Source: Henckelia pumila
Taxonomy: Eukaryota > Streptophyta > Magnoliopsida > Lamiales > Gesneriaceae
NCBI RefSeq assembly: GCF_033568475.1
Contig: NC_133121.1
Span: 5,208,001-5,272,000 of the forward strand
Reading direction: 5' to 3'
DNA: 64,000 bases
This document shows, piece by piece, positions 1-12,150 of this stretch. Position 1 is the stretch's first letter. Each line of letters begins with the position of its first letter. Made by a program: the position numbers and the translations under genes. The notes under the pieces are model-generated. The model was not told the origin of the DNA, ran no database searches, and saw only the letters and a program-made list of their open reading frames with translations.

Positions 1-244
1 CCACCGTCCTCCGCGGCAGCGCCGCCGGAGAGAAGAACCCAGAACAACTGCCGGGTCCCGGATGCCCCTTCCGATCCGAACCGGTGTCGGGTTGTTTCAC
101 GATGGGATTTCTGGCCACTTGGAGGCTTAGAATCGCAGCGGTGGTGAATATGACGAGCAATACGAATACGAGAGAAGGTTTCCGGGTGGCGGTGTTGAAT
201 ATGGGCTTCTCACACTCTTGGAACACGCGTTTGAATAGGAGCAT
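1..244 (-). CDS. N-terminus of an unidentified type II membrane protein (partial)
   Basis: An open frame starts at an ATG at 244 (minus) and runs off the left edge, giving 81 residues without a stop. The N-terminus is short and basic, followed by a clear hydrophobic segment at about residues 24-44 (core LVFVLLVIFTTAAILS), then a Pro/Gly-rich stretch and a CSGFFS...LPRRTV end. This layout fits a signal-anchored Golgi or secretory protein with a lumenal domain beyond the window. GC content and third-position GC are much higher than in the flanking DNA, as expected for coding sequence. The start is the first ATG in frame. I do not recognise the family; the CSGFF/LPRR context recalls the region before the beta-helix in some plant GH28 proteins, but that is a weak impression. 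The promoter would lie to the right of 244. Confidence 0.55.
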   Translation of the reverse strand, partial: MLLFKRVFQECEKPIFNTATRKPSLVFVLLVIFTTAAILSLQVARNPIVKQPDTGSDRKGHPGPGSCSGFFSPAALPRRTV

Positions 245-1051
245 GATCGGAGACCGATTTCGCGATCTTTTCGGCCTATGTTTCCGCTCCGTGTAATCAT
301 ATACAGCGAGTGAATCGAATCTGGGTATTGATTTTATTGGTCGGCTGCCCAAAAAAAAGAATTTTCTGAAAAGGAGAAAAAAGTTTGATTTATTTTATGA
401 TCGTGTTTAATATTCATGCATAACAGACAGATTGAGAGCAAGAAGTGCATGAGGGATTCTGGAAAATGGTGGAAGGAGATGAATCAGAGAGAGATTCTTG
501 TTGAGTTTTTGTGGGAACCCAACATTTTTTTGGTGAAATTACGTGTAAACTCGGAAGATTTGGAGGAATAAATAAATAGAAATTGAAATCGTTTTGTCTT
601 TTTGGTTATATGATATGATATGTATGAATGTGGAAATGGAAAGTTCTTTGGCCTTGAGAAAGTTGAAGAACGGCATTATCCTAATTGTCCCGTGTGGGAG
701 AAAAGATCCTCTGTGGCCGACTCCCCTGTCCACCTTTTTGCACAAAGAAAATTCATATGTTGTGTGATTTATTTATTTGCAAATTTATGTTGTTTTTAAA
801 TTTTTGGTATTTATAAGATCAAATTATTTTGACGCATAAAATTTTAAAATAAAATAAAATCAATCTGCAAGTGTTAGTAATAGTTGGTTAGAGGATAATT
901 TATATTCACTTCACCTGTACTTTTATGTATTTGATAGTCATTTTCTTTTGATGTGAGAATGCATATAACTAGTTGATTATGAGAGTAATATTGATGATTT
1001 TAGTTAGTTTTTTTCTACATTTAATGGAGATATGAATTTTCATTAAACTTA
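245..1051. other. AT-rich intergenic DNA
   Basis: This stretch must contain the 5' UTR and promoter of the left-edge gene. No open frame with coding character is visible; the small ORF near 539-745 has no recognisable composition or domain. Confidence 0.6.
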
Positions 1052-1578
1052 TTTTTAGATAGAGCCGTCAATTTGGGTTAAACCCGTCGGACCGACCCGG
1101 CCCGCCACACAATTTAAGTGGGTTGAGTTGACATTTCTTCAACCCAACAAAAGATGGGTCTAGATGGGCCAACCCACCAAGGCCCGCGGACTTGGAAAAT
1201 TAATAATTTATTTTTATTTTATTATGATATATATTTTTTAATAAAAGTTATGAATTTTTTTTTGTATTAATTACTGTATATAAAATTTACACCCATGAAA
1301 TCAATAATTTAAATTTTTATTAATATATTTCTATTAATATTTATTTATGAAATGATATTATAATTAATTATAATTTTATTTATTTATTTTTATTTATCGT
1401 GAGCCAACCCGCGGGCCGGCCCGCCTAACCCGCAACCCACCTTGGGTTGGGTTGGGTTGAGGATTTTCGGCCCGCCAGGATGGTGGGTCGGTCCACCATC
1501 GACCCGCCAAAAGGTGAGTTTTTGGTGGGCCGGCCCGTCCTGCTATGGATTGGCCCGTTTGACAGCTTTATTTTTAGA
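1052..1578 (+). mobile_element. Non-autonomous hAT-type element, copy 1, with TSD
   Basis: The element spans 1060-1570 (511 bp) and is bounded by the perfect 8-bp duplication TTTTTAGA (1052-1059 and 1571-1578). Termini are TAGAGCCGTCAA on the left and, inverted on the right, TAAAGCTGTCAA. An 8-bp target duplication and TAGAGC-type ends are hallmarks of hAT transposons. The interior has an AT-rich core flanked by GC-rich arms made of short words such as AACCC and GGCCCG, which can fold back. No transposase is encoded, so mobility would need an autonomous hAT elsewhere. Confidence 0.85.
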
Positions 1579-3453
1579 GATAAAGTAATGAATTAGTCAT
1601 ATTAGTCAATTTGTAGTGTAAAGATTAAAGTTAGAGTGTAATTAACAACAAAATAAAAAAAAACGAAAACTCGAATGAAATTGTCTCACAAGCTAATTTT
1701 GTGAAATCGGTTTACTTCTCAACCCGACTAATGGAAAAAATATGTTTTTTATATTAAAAATATTGCTTTAGATTCTATGAACCTGTCTCGTAGAAACGTG
1801 CTACGAAAGAATAATATGCATCTTATTCAGATTATATATATATATACATTTATTAATGGTATCATTTGTTATACTAGGGATTTTGAGAAAGTACTAATTA
1901 AGTACAAAATTTTGAACTCGGATTTTGAAATATTAAATTGAAGATAAATTATTTTGTAAAAAAAAAAATTATTGATCCTACAGTATTATTGTAAATTACA
2001 CAAAAACTGAAATTCATTTTTTTAATTAGTCACAAAATATTTTAACATGTAGACAGCATTTTAATTTTGAAAGAGATTCAACGATAATTACGATAACCAT
2101 GAATTTGGCCCCACATGCGATTAATAGCTATTATTATCATAACTTGTATTTTATTTTATTAAAACCACGTATCTTTTACAAGTTAACTTTATTAGATCGA
2201 TCTTCAAATCCATTTGATATATTAAAATAATATTTTTATATTAAAAATATTATTTTTTATTTTAAGTGTGAACAAGATCAATCTGTCTCACGTATTGTAC
2301 ATGAGATATACTATATTGTATCATAAACAATCTTATTTCTTGATGCTCGCCTTATGTTAGATTTTTTATTAACTAATAATGCTAACATGACTTATTTAGT
2401 TTGTGTGATATGAAATAAAGAATATATATAATTGAAATAATAAATTGAATTAATTTTTTATTAACTAGTAATGCTAACATGACTTCTTTGGTTTGTGTGA
2501 TATGAAATAAAAAAATATATATAATTGAAATAATAAATTGAATTATACGAATTGCATAAGAAATATAGCTCTAATTATTATATAACTCAAGTCAAAAGTT
2601 GAATATAATATTCTTAACATCAAATTCAATTTTTTTTTTTTTAATAAATGGGGCAATTATTAACGAGGAAGAGCAAAAGGGCCGCTACAAATTTACAATG
2701 ATGTAGAAGTCGATTGATCTTGATATTCTTAAGATTGAAAATGAAAATAAAATTTGATTGCGTACGTGAATTAAACCAATTATCAGGCCCAGGCCCAACC
2801 ACAATTCTAGGACTTGTAATTTGTAAACAAAACTTTGAGGATTATTGGGCCCAAACTGAGCCATCCATAGGACCTTATGTGCATCAATCATGATCCAATA
2901 ACTTGGCTTTCAAGTAAATTCACGACCATATTTTTTTTCGAAGAAGACTTATTGCCATTATTGTTGTCTTTAAACGGGATAATTTTGTTGATTTGAATTT
3001 TTAAATATATAGATCTCAAAATTTTCGAGTTATGAAAATATTTTTTAACTAAGATAAAGTATTTCAAATATTCAGATATAAAAAATATTTCAACTTCATA
3101 TTTGTAAATCCACTCTACGAATAAAATGCTCATCCAAACAGCATTTTAAAACCATATTTCCAAAACTATAAATAAAATAGTTTATCAGACAAAAAATATG
3201 TTGTTTGAAGGTTCTAAAATTATTTTTTAAAAAATTGGGTCGACCTAGTTTATTTTTTAAGATCCTATTGGTGTATTTAAAAATCAAATCGTCCCTATAT
3301 ATGTATATATTAATTATATCTCATATATATATATATTATTCTATAATATATTATTATACAAAGATTTCCATAAGATTGATACAATTAGTTAGTAATAGGA
3401 TAGATGCAACAACAATAAAAGGTACAATAATAATAATAACAACTTTCACATGA
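1579..3453. other. AT-rich DNA between the two hAT copies
   Basis: No supported gene. It holds a 92-93 bp tandem duplication at 2362-2545 and a TA-rich run near 3296-3362. Short minus-strand ORFs at 2685-3287 look like chance frames in AT-rich sequence. Confidence 0.6.
2362..2545. repeat. 92-bp tandem duplication, two copies
   Basis: Copy 1 (about 2362-2453) and copy 2 (about 2454-2545) share the word order ATTAACTA...ATGCTAACATGACTT...TTTGTGTGATATGAAATAAA and differ by a few substitutions and one A insertion. This looks like a simple local duplication of non-coding DNA. Confidence 0.85.
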
Positions 3454-4003
3454 CGTTTATCTAGAGCTGTCAAATGGGTCAACCTATTGCGAGGCGGGCC
3501 AACCCACCAAAAACCCACATTTTGGCGGGTTGATGGCGGGCCGATCCACCATCGTGGGAGCTAAAAATCCTCAACCCAACCCAACCCAAGGTGGGTTGCG
3601 GGTTAGGCGGGCCGGCCCGCGGGTTGGCTCGCGTACAAATAAAATTAACTTTAAAATAATATAATTAGTTATAAATATCATTTCATAAATAAATATTAAT
3701 AGAAATATATTAATAATAATTTTAATTATTGATTTTATGTGTGTAAATTTTATATAAAGTAATTAATACAAAAAAAATTCACAACTTGTATTAAAAAATA
3801 CATATATCACAATAAAAATAAAAATAAATTATTACCTCTCGAGGCCCGCGGGCCAACCCGCGCGGGTCACGGGCCTTGGCGGGTTGGCCCATCTAGGCTC
3901 ACCTTTTTATGGTTGAAATTTTTTCAACCCAATCCACTTAAATTATATGGCGGGCCGGACCAATCCGACGGGTCTAACCCAAATTGACGGCTCTACGTTT
4001 ATC
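3454..4003 (-). mobile_element. Non-autonomous hAT-type element, copy 2 (inverted), with TSD
   Basis: The element spans 3462-3995 (534 bp) between perfect 8-bp duplications CGTTTATC (3454-3461 and 3996-4003). The left end is TAGAGCTGTCAA; the right end, inverted, is TAGAGCCGTCAA. It is the same family as copy 1 but in the opposite orientation: its right end is the reverse complement of copy 1's left end, and the internal GC-rich arms also match. The intact TSD and ends suggest insertion separately from copy 1. Confidence 0.87.
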
Positions 4004-7000
4004 CAATGTGATTTATCTCATTAACATGATTTTTAGAGCTTACAAAATGTGCAACGAAAAATAACATCTGCACACGTCATAATCTTCTATCTTGACGAGA
4101 ATATCATAGAAATTAGAAACTAACTTGAATAACATAAAAATATCATATTCTAAAATTACCATATCCTTTTTCACTATCCTACTGAGAAAACTCTCTCAAG
4201 CCACTCCATGTTGTACATAGAAGAAAACTTTCCTGGAGATAAAATTTAAATTGGAACAGTCGACCCCTGCTTTTTTTGGAATTTAATTTCTTTGGACTTC
4301 GAAAGAATTTGTCGATATTTCCGATGTTGGTCCAGCCTACTACGAGGATCCCGTATCCAGCAACCGCGAATCTTAGCTAAGTAGGACTTCTACGCCAAAA
4401 GAAGTAAAATACTGAACAATGTGTTGCCGAATAACTTCCATATCCTGTGTGAAAACACCGTCAACAAAAAGACCCTTTCAATCAGAGCAGAGAGAACGAG
4501 AACTACACTTTGAGAAGGCTCCAAAATAGAAATGGATCTCGCCTTTCTTTATTATTCATAATTGGTAAGTCAAAGCATTTTATTTTTCCTCCTTAAGCTT
4601 CCTTGAGATCTAACCGCAAGCCTTTCATCGATTTTTCATAGATGAGTGACTGCCCCCTTCGGAACCGAAAACCATTTCCACAGGGGCATAAACAAGTTAG
4701 TAAGGCCTAAGGTGACGTAGGAAGAAATTTCCCAGCGTTGCGGGTTCGATCCTTGTGTGGAGCATATTCCCTGCTAAAATATTGTGGGGGTATGCTCTTT
4801 TAAATAGAAGAAAACTTTCCTTCTAAATTGAACACAATTTGGCTTGAATGTTTTGGTATCATTTGATTAACTTTAAAATAAAGAATGATATTTTAAAATT
4901 TCGTGTGCATATTATCACCCTCAGCGCGTGGGCGTCTTCCACTAATAATAATGACAATAACTTTGGATAAATTCTACATTTAGTAACAAAGATTTTTTAT
5001 CATTACAAATCAGTAACAAGATTTTGGTGGGAGGCAAAATAGCCGAAAATGAGGAAGTTATATATAGGAGCTCTAGGAATTTGACCGAACAAACAAAAGT
5101 GTGGAAGCTTTATTCAAGAATCCCGGCACCATTATTCCTAATTAAAACAGCCATCCTATCTTCACTTTACAGCTTTCTATTTTTCAAAATTCTTGCTTTT
5201 CTACAAAGCAATTTTACGATTCATTTTCCACGTTTTAATTTTTCCTCCAACTCTCTACTAATTTTTTTCATAGCTCGAAAACCTCGTCTAAAACTTGAGA
5301 CTTTGGTAATGAATAAGATTTATCACATGAAAATATGTTAAAAACACACACACTCTTGTATTCATATGAGAAAAAAATACTACATTTGTCCCTTTTCGAA
5401 CGAGTATAAAACTACTGATTATTTAAAATTTTTTAGAATATTATTATTATCATTTGATATATGAATATATATATATTTATGTATATATATATATAATGAA
5501 AAATAATATGCTTTCCTGGTGTTCTGGTACTGAATTCTCCGTCCAAAAATTAGTTATAAAGCAAATATTTATGGTCCTCGCTCGGATATTAACTTTTAAG
5601 CCGAAAGATGACCATGCGTTGATTTTATTTATTTATTTGTTTTTGGAGGCAATAAATAATAATATTATGTTAGATTGGCCTAACCAATTTTTATATTAAA
5701 CTGAATAAAATATATTTAATTTGTGTTAGAATAACCATTTTTTTAAAAAAAAAATTGTCACAAATTTAATATATTGATCGTTCAAAATTCCTTAAAAAAA
5801 TTTCGAGAATAAAAAATGTCAAAATTTTAGATATTAATTGATGATATAGAATTTAATATTTATTTTATAAACATTTTTATTGATCAGCCTGATTTAGGAC
5901 AGTTTTCCACTAGATTAGAAAAAAAATACCCATGTATTTTACAAGTATATATATTTAAAATGTCGAGTTCTGATCCAGTTCTTTCTGGTGCATATACTTT
6001 TCAGTTTCAAAAACAAGAAACTATTGTAATTAAAGTAAACAATAAAAATAAACACCTGCTTTCCTTTTGGTTAATTTGTCTAGCTTTCGAGTTTAATTTT
6101 GAAAATTGAAAAACGCTAGCTTGAGAAAATCTATTTTATTGAACCAAACCTAAATCCACCTTCCCATATTATACTTCTTTCTATTATACACATTTCTTTT
6201 TTCTTTTTCCTTTTGGTTAGTTTGATCATACTCTTACCATATTTCCTGATTTAATTGCACATAACGAGTCACGTATGATTTTTCATGTGGAAATTTTTTG
6301 GTTAATGAGATCCTACATTTAAGGTAGTACTCAAATCATGCATCCAATGATTTACATCTCAACACATATGCATAATTAATATTATAGTGCTGACATGATA
6401 AATCATGAATCATTAAATCTCATGTTAGGCTGATTACCTTAAAGTAAGTTGAATTAAACCAAACTTTAATAGTTTATAATATTTTACGTGTCACGATAAT
6501 TAAAAATAGAAAATAAATGAATATTATTAATATTTTGGGAAAAAAGAATTCCTTTTCTAAGTCCTATCTACAATTGAATTTGAACCAATGACTACCACAA
6601 TATGAAAACAATACTCTATCCACTTAGTTAAATAGGCTATTTACTATCTCAATGAAAATGAAATAAAACCCCTCCCAACCTGATTTTCTAAAACCAGTCC
6701 AATCAATGGCATACGACACCAATGGATACGATACATACATAAATTAAAATATTTATCTTTATCTTAAAGACTATCAGATGGTTTTATCAATATCTTTAAA
6801 TTTGTTTTATATATCCGTCTTTCATTTATTTAAGATTCGTTTGTTTAATGTTTTGGCATCTTTTGGTCTTTTAGTCAAAGTAAGACTCTAGTTTATTATC
6901 TCAGACAGTTTTTATCATCATAAAGTCGAGAACGAGAGTTTCTCTCAGATCCTAACATCTTTTATATTTCGATTTACGTCAGCATCTATACTATACTAAA

Positions 7001-7261
7001 ACTAAGTGTTTTTAACTACAATTACATGTTTTTTCCAGGTCGTGAGTAAGAAAAATATCACAAAACATCATAAATCGAACAAAAATTAAAATTTACAATA
7101 ATAATAATCATATACAAATAGAGAAAAAGAAACAAAAAAAATCATGAAACAAGGCTACAACACATGACTAGAGTTTGTCTGTGGCCTGAACGGGGATCCG
7201 TCAGCTCATATTTTTTTGCACTTGAGATGATGTTCACATATCAGATGCAAGTACCCATGTG
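4004..7261. other. AT-rich intergenic DNA
   Basis: No gene supported. It contains a possible tRNA-derived SINE remnant at about 4680-4800 and, at its right end, the presumed 3' UTR of the minus-strand U-box gene. Short plus-strand ORFs at 5024-5341 and 5454-5699 have AT-driven composition and no recognisable domain. Confidence 0.6.
4680..4803 (+). mobile_element. Possible tRNA-derived SINE remnant
   Basis: The word GCGGGTTCGATCC (about 4740-4752) is a good match to the RNA polymerase III B box. It is preceded about 40 bp upstream by a weak A-box-like stretch and followed by GC-moderate sequence ending in a T-rich tail. There is no tRNA cloverleaf, no clear target duplication, and the A box is poor. 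It could equally be another repeat carrying a chance B box. Confidence 0.25.
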
Positions 7262-8488
7262 CTAACATAGACTTTCCTCGTGACTCCACTTGGATCTAAG
7301 CAACTTCAACAACATCCTGGCCTTGCTCTTAGCCCTCCCACTGCACTGGCTCTGCAGAAGCAGCAGCAGCTGCGTCAATACCCCGCTCACCATGGCCTTC
7401 TCCCTACCCATTCTCGACTCGCAGCATATCATCAGCAGCGAATTCACCGAGCTTTCGCTGCCTTCGTGGTTCGACACTCTGAACACCATCTTCACCAGCG
7501 ACTCCACCCCGGCCGGGTGGCTTATCAAGGCCCCTTTGGCGGCGTCCACTGATGACACAAGTCTTTCGATCGTCCGCATCGTGATCGATGCCAACTTCCT
7601 CTCGTGTTTTTCGAGGTTCGACACGTAGGATATTAGCGCTTGGACCGCGCCTTCTTGTACTAGCCTGTCGCGGTTTGGTTCGTGGTTGGATAGCGCTGAC
7701 ATTGCCCTGATCGCGGATTCTACTTCCTCGTCGGATTTGTAGTGGATGATCAGATGGATAATTCCTTTCGGGATCTCGCTCGATTTACCCATCTTTTCGC
7801 AGAGGTCTCGAGTCTCTGGCGTGGATGAAATGGTTTCCACTATCAGGCATAAGCTTTTCTTGATGCAAGAGCTCCCTTGCTGGAATAAATGAACGAACCC
7901 TTCGAATTTGGAGTCCTTTTTCAGCATGTTGAGACCTTCCACTTCGCTAAAAGGCATCAGTTTCAGTGCACAAATCAGTGATTTTTCGACAAGAACCAAA
8001 CTTTCTTGAATATGCAAGCTCTCTGCATTTCTTAGAGCAAGTTCGAGCAACGATCCGAAGAAGTCTAATCTGATCAGGCAAGAGTTAATGCTGAAGGGCT
8101 CTTCTTGAAACAAAGACTCGATCTTTTCCAGCACTTGTAGCCTCTTCTCCAATGTGGATTGGTCCGACTCGAGAACTCGCTTCATCGAATCGAACGAAGG
8201 GTCGGAGTGATCGGTAAGCTCCAAGTCGCAGTATTCTTGCTGGACTCGGGCGCTGGATTGGACCCACTGGTTGATCAAATGGCAGAGAGTGCGATTAGGC
8301 ACGATTGAGAGGTCGTTTAGCCTTTGCATTGTGACGGGGCACGTCGAGTTCCCCGCGGCTAGCCACTTTTCGATATGATACCTGTCGTATGTTAGTCCGG
8401 TGCAGAGCGTTACAGGGTCTGCGAACAAGTCTAGACTTATGGGACATGTGAACAAAGGAGGAACAGTGATTTCCGCACCACCCTTCAT
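7262..8488 (-). CDS. U-box/ARM-repeat E3 ubiquitin ligase (PUB family)
   Basis: An intact, intronless 408-residue protein. Residues 11-77 form a U-box (CPISLDLFADPVTLCTG, then TYDR, a KWL helix, STCPVTMQ and the VPN.TL..LI end), which recruits E2 enzymes without zinc. Residues from about 85 to 400 are helical and Leu-rich with Armadillo-like repeats (for example SAIRAMSALSNHEPNRDRLV), the substrate-binding region of plant PUB-ARM ligases. About 400-450 residues is usual for this intronless subgroup, which includes regulators of immunity and abiotic stress. It should act in the cytosol, transferring ubiquitin to an unknown target. The start is the first ATG ahead of the U-box with only seven residues before it; the stop is TAG. 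I cannot assign a paralogue number. Confidence 0.93.
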   Translation of the reverse strand: MKGGAEITVPPLFTCPISLDLFADPVTLCTGLTYDRYHIEKWLAAGNSTCPVTMQRLNDLSIVPNRTLCHLINQWVQSSARVQQEYCDLELTDHSDPSFDSMKRVLESDQSTLEKRLQVLEKIESLFQEEPFSINSCLIRLDFFGSLLELALRNAESLHIQESLVLVEKSLICALKLMPFSEVEGLNMLKKDSKFEGFVHLFQQGSSCIKKSLCLIVETISSTPETRDLCEKMGKSSEIPKGIIHLIIHYKSDEEVESAIRAMSALSNHEPNRDRLVQEGAVQALISYVSNLEKHERKLASITMRTIERLVSSVDAAKGALISHPAGVESLVKMVFRVSNHEGSESSVNSLLMICCESRMGREKAMVSGVLTQLLLLLQSQCSGRAKSKARMLLKLLRSKWSHEESLC

Positions 8489-9725
8489 CCCAAAGAAAAG
8501 ATGAAGATTAAGTGGATAAAAAGATTAGCGGAAGATGCATCAAGATTCAACAGAAATAGAATTGAGGGAAATTTTGTGACAGAACATAACAAGAAGATAT
8601 TGGCAAAGGGATAAAATGTTGATGTATGGTTTTGCTTAGTGGATGAAAGGTGGGGTTGTTTTAATAGCAACTTTTGTTCGTAAATCTGCAGTTTTAAACT
8701 GACACGAACACATGCAAGGGCTTGACCCTTTTTCTATAAATATTTTTTAAAACATTTTTTCTTTAAAAAATATTTCCCAATTTCTATTACTCTTACCCAA
8801 AATTTAGGGGGAAAAAGAGAAAAAACACTCTACGAGATGGCAAAAAGATCGGATTTCGGATCTTATTTATAGTTTTTTAGAAAATGGAATTTTTTGTTTT
8901 GGTCCCGAAACCTATATATGGGTGCGCCCCTTAGAAGATAGGAGGGGATTTTGGTGAAAAGATCTTAGTGGAGGGATGAGTGGAAATTTGTTAGCAGAAA
9001 AAACCAAAAGACGCAAAAATACAAATACAAGATGCAAAACAAAAATGAGCATAAAGTTGGGGAGTTGTTTTTAGGCCTATCCCAATGGATTAGAATTAAT
9101 AATAGTGCATAATTAAAAAAGAAAGATGGGGCCTACTATTTGTTGGCCTACATTTGCCAGTCAAACTGACTTACCTAAGAGACACTAATTGTTTTAATTT
9201 TGAAGTTTGAATGCACCAAACTCTATAGTTGAATTGTTGAATTTGAATCACAAGGACAAGAATCAATGTTTTGGGGGTGCCCCACTATACACCATGTGCA
9301 AAAGGGAATAATTTTATTTATTTGTATTTGTATTTTTATTTCTAAGGATTGTGAGCCAAAACCAAATAAACATGGTTGTGTGAATTCGTTTTTTCAATTT
9401 TTTTTAGCTTTTGAAATTTTCGAAAATTTTAATGTATTTTTTTCAAGGAGAAATTTGTTTTTTTTTAAAAAAAATTAACTATCTCAGTTTTGGCGATTCG
9501 TTCGGCCTAGATTTATTTTATTTTATTTCAATAATAATATTAATCCACGATTGAGATGTTAGACTTGCTCTCTTAATTAGTTTGGGGTCTTCTCGCGCTG
9601 TCACGCATTGGAGGTGTTTTAAGCCATTTAAGTTTCGCAGATTCGAGATGTTATGAAATTTTGGAATTGGAACTATTTTTGTTTATTTCTTGGAAAAGGG
9701 AATTATTCTATGAAGAGGATGTTGG
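8489..9725. other. Upstream region of the U-box gene and intergenic DNA
   Basis: It must contain the 5' UTR and promoter of the minus-strand U-box gene; no unambiguous TATA box stands out. No supported gene; the ORF near 9266-9478 is Phe-rich from T-rich DNA and not credible. Confidence 0.55.
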
Positions 9726-10032
9726 TGTGTTAGTTGTATCTCATATGGATAGGATAAATTTTTTTGATAATTGTATATGTAGGACAATTCTATCATTTTG
9801 AGCTAGTTTTTTTGGTTGAATTAGATCTAACTCCAAATCTTAACATGATATCAAAGTTGGGTTTCCCATAATTGGGTCACCTGTTAATATCTCTACGCTC
9901 CAGATTTTCATTCCTAAGAGTGTGTTAATTGTCCCACGTCGGTTGAGTAAAGTTCCCGAAAGTTCTATATATATATAGAACTGGGCAATCCCTCTTAAAG
10001 AATTTTTTCGTTGAGTTAAGTCCAAGTCCACA
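9726..10032 (+). mobile_element. Degenerate TRIM-like LTR element
   Basis: Two related segments of about 105-120 bp flank a short internal region. The right one (9929-10032) begins TGTCCCACGTCGGTTGAG and ends AAGTCCAAGTCCACA, a common plant small-LTR pattern, with an internal TATATATATAGAACTGGG. The left one (about 9726-9844) has the matching 3' half and ends in AACA. Directly after it, at 9845-9855, TGATATCAAAG resembles the initiator-tRNA-Met primer site TGGTATCAGAG with two changes. The internal region is only about 85 bp and non-coding, as in terminal-repeat retrotransposons in miniature. The left LTR is heavily decayed, so boundaries are approximate. Confidence 0.45.
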
Positions 10033-12150
10033 TTATTAAGACAGGAGTAAAAACATTTATAGGTATTATTTTTGTACTCCATCATTCAACATATAACATA
10101 TACTAGTTTGTTTTTTCACGTTGATTAAGAAAATCATTCAAAGATCAAAGTTTACATATACACTTCTTATTTTAATTTTATCACTATTTATTATATAAAG
10201 AAATAGTCGCATGTTGTCCAAAACTCAGTGAGATAGCACAAGAGTGAAATCAAGAAAAAAAAGACTAAAGGTAAAAACTTGACTATATATTTGAGAAAAT
10301 GAAAAGAACTAAATGAAGTTTATCTAATTGGGTATAACATTTAGGAGTATTAGTCAAATGCATACGTTTATTCGATCCAGTACTCAACTTTGGAATTGAA
10401 TATTTGCATGTAACATCGATTGACATGTTAACTGCTACCTCCCATGTAATCATGAATAATTAATACAATAATGTTAAATGACAGTCAATAATATTTACAA
10501 TAATTATGTCATAAAATTTTTTGAATATGTCAATGAGATTTTATGTTCATTGTATTGTGAGATTTGAATTTGATACATAAAATTTTTATGTTGCAAGAAT
10601 GACCGTATAATATTTATTGTATATGTAACATTACTATAATTAATATTACTTAAAAAGTTTAATCTTTAATTTGGTTCAAAGTTTAACCACTAAAATCAAT
10701 TGCATACGGGAACAAACATATAAAATCTTTTAAAATAGAAAAAATAAATAAATTTAATTTCATGAAAATTTGGATTAAATGGAAACTCACTCGCCCATAC
10801 GCACACATATATTAAATTAAATCGAACAAATGAATTACAATCGAATAAGAATGTAACCAGTCATACCATTCGTTATTCTTATCAACTAATCTATCATCGT
10901 CACTATCCACGCAATTTTTAAATTACTACACACGAGAAATTTTCGCAAAACTTGAATTTTTTTTATTAGATATATATCAATGGCTCAAAGATTTATAAAA
11001 AATAAAAATAAATCTAAATTGATGATAATAAATTACTCAAATATTGATAACAATTAGTGGAATATAAACATTTTTTACGCACCTAAAAGTAAATGAAAAT
11101 TTACTCAATAAAACATTAATTTCTGAATAGGCAAACTAATTTTCAAATAAAAACATTTCACATTTTAAACTTCATATAAATAAATAAACACAAGTATATA
11201 ATTAAAAAAATCAACTAAATTATTATTTTTTAATTATTATTTAAAGGAAAATTTATGCAAAGTACAATAATCATGGAATGAAGGTAAGGACAACATAGAA
11301 CTCCTTTTCATATTGGCCTTATTCGTACATGTCATGAGTAATATGAAACATTATCAAAACACCAAGAAAGCAACCCATATCCAAATGTTAACTAATCGAT
11401 GTATAAATTGTGGCCTTGTGGAAAAACACGATCCAAATTCCAAGCTACGACACGAAAAAATAAAAATAAAAAAGCTAACGTGAATAGATTTGTGTGAAAC
11501 TTTTTATTCACAAAATGATATAAAAAAAGGGAATAACTTGTCATTGTGGAGCGAGTTGATATATTTTAAGAGACAATTTGAAAACAGAAACATTTTACTT
11601 TAAAAAGTATTTTTTAAGTCAGCTTTTATAAGTATTTTTTTTCCCAAGCAAAAGCTTTAATATTTGTATTTGAATACTTTCTCATTTTGAGTGTTAATGT
11701 GATATTGTGCAGGTGTGGTGAATGTTATATCGGTGTTAAGTTCTACATCGGTTTAACATCAGCCTCCCATCGAGAAAGACAAAATAACCCAAAAAAAAGA
11801 GTAGGTTAAGTCATAAATTAGACAATATAGATTATTAAAATCGTAAAAGGACAAATAAACTCACCAAAATTGCAATTTTCACTAATTTTAAAATTTTAAT
11901 TTTTAAAAATAAATTATTATTTTTAGATTAAAATAAATTCTTAATAAGAAGCGATTGCATATTTGCATCCGTGGTGATCCAACTCAATCATCATGGGAGA
12001 AAAAAAAACTTAATCACAACCCAATTAGTTAATGGGCTCATTTTATAGCCCAATCAATTAACGGGCTCCTTTTATTTTCTGAATAACTCTAACGGGTCGA
12101 GTCCGACCCGATTTTCTATATGTCCTATTGATTTGAAATTTTCGAAAATT
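10033..12150. other. AT-rich intergenic DNA
   Basis: No gene or ordered repeat seen. The right end (from about 12120) grades into the promoter and leader of SWC6. Confidence 0.6.

Noticed and set aside
2685..3287. Three short minus-strand ORFs
   Set aside because: Composition follows the AT-rich DNA, no recognisable motif, overlapping frames and no splice context.
4735..4760. Possible tRNA gene because of a B-box match
   Set aside because: No acceptor stem or anticodon arm can be folded around it; only a SINE-like reading remains possible.
11700..11790. A second small LTR (TTCTACATCGGTTT words)
   Set aside because: Only a short resemblance to TGTCCCACATCGG ends, with no partner repeat or primer site.
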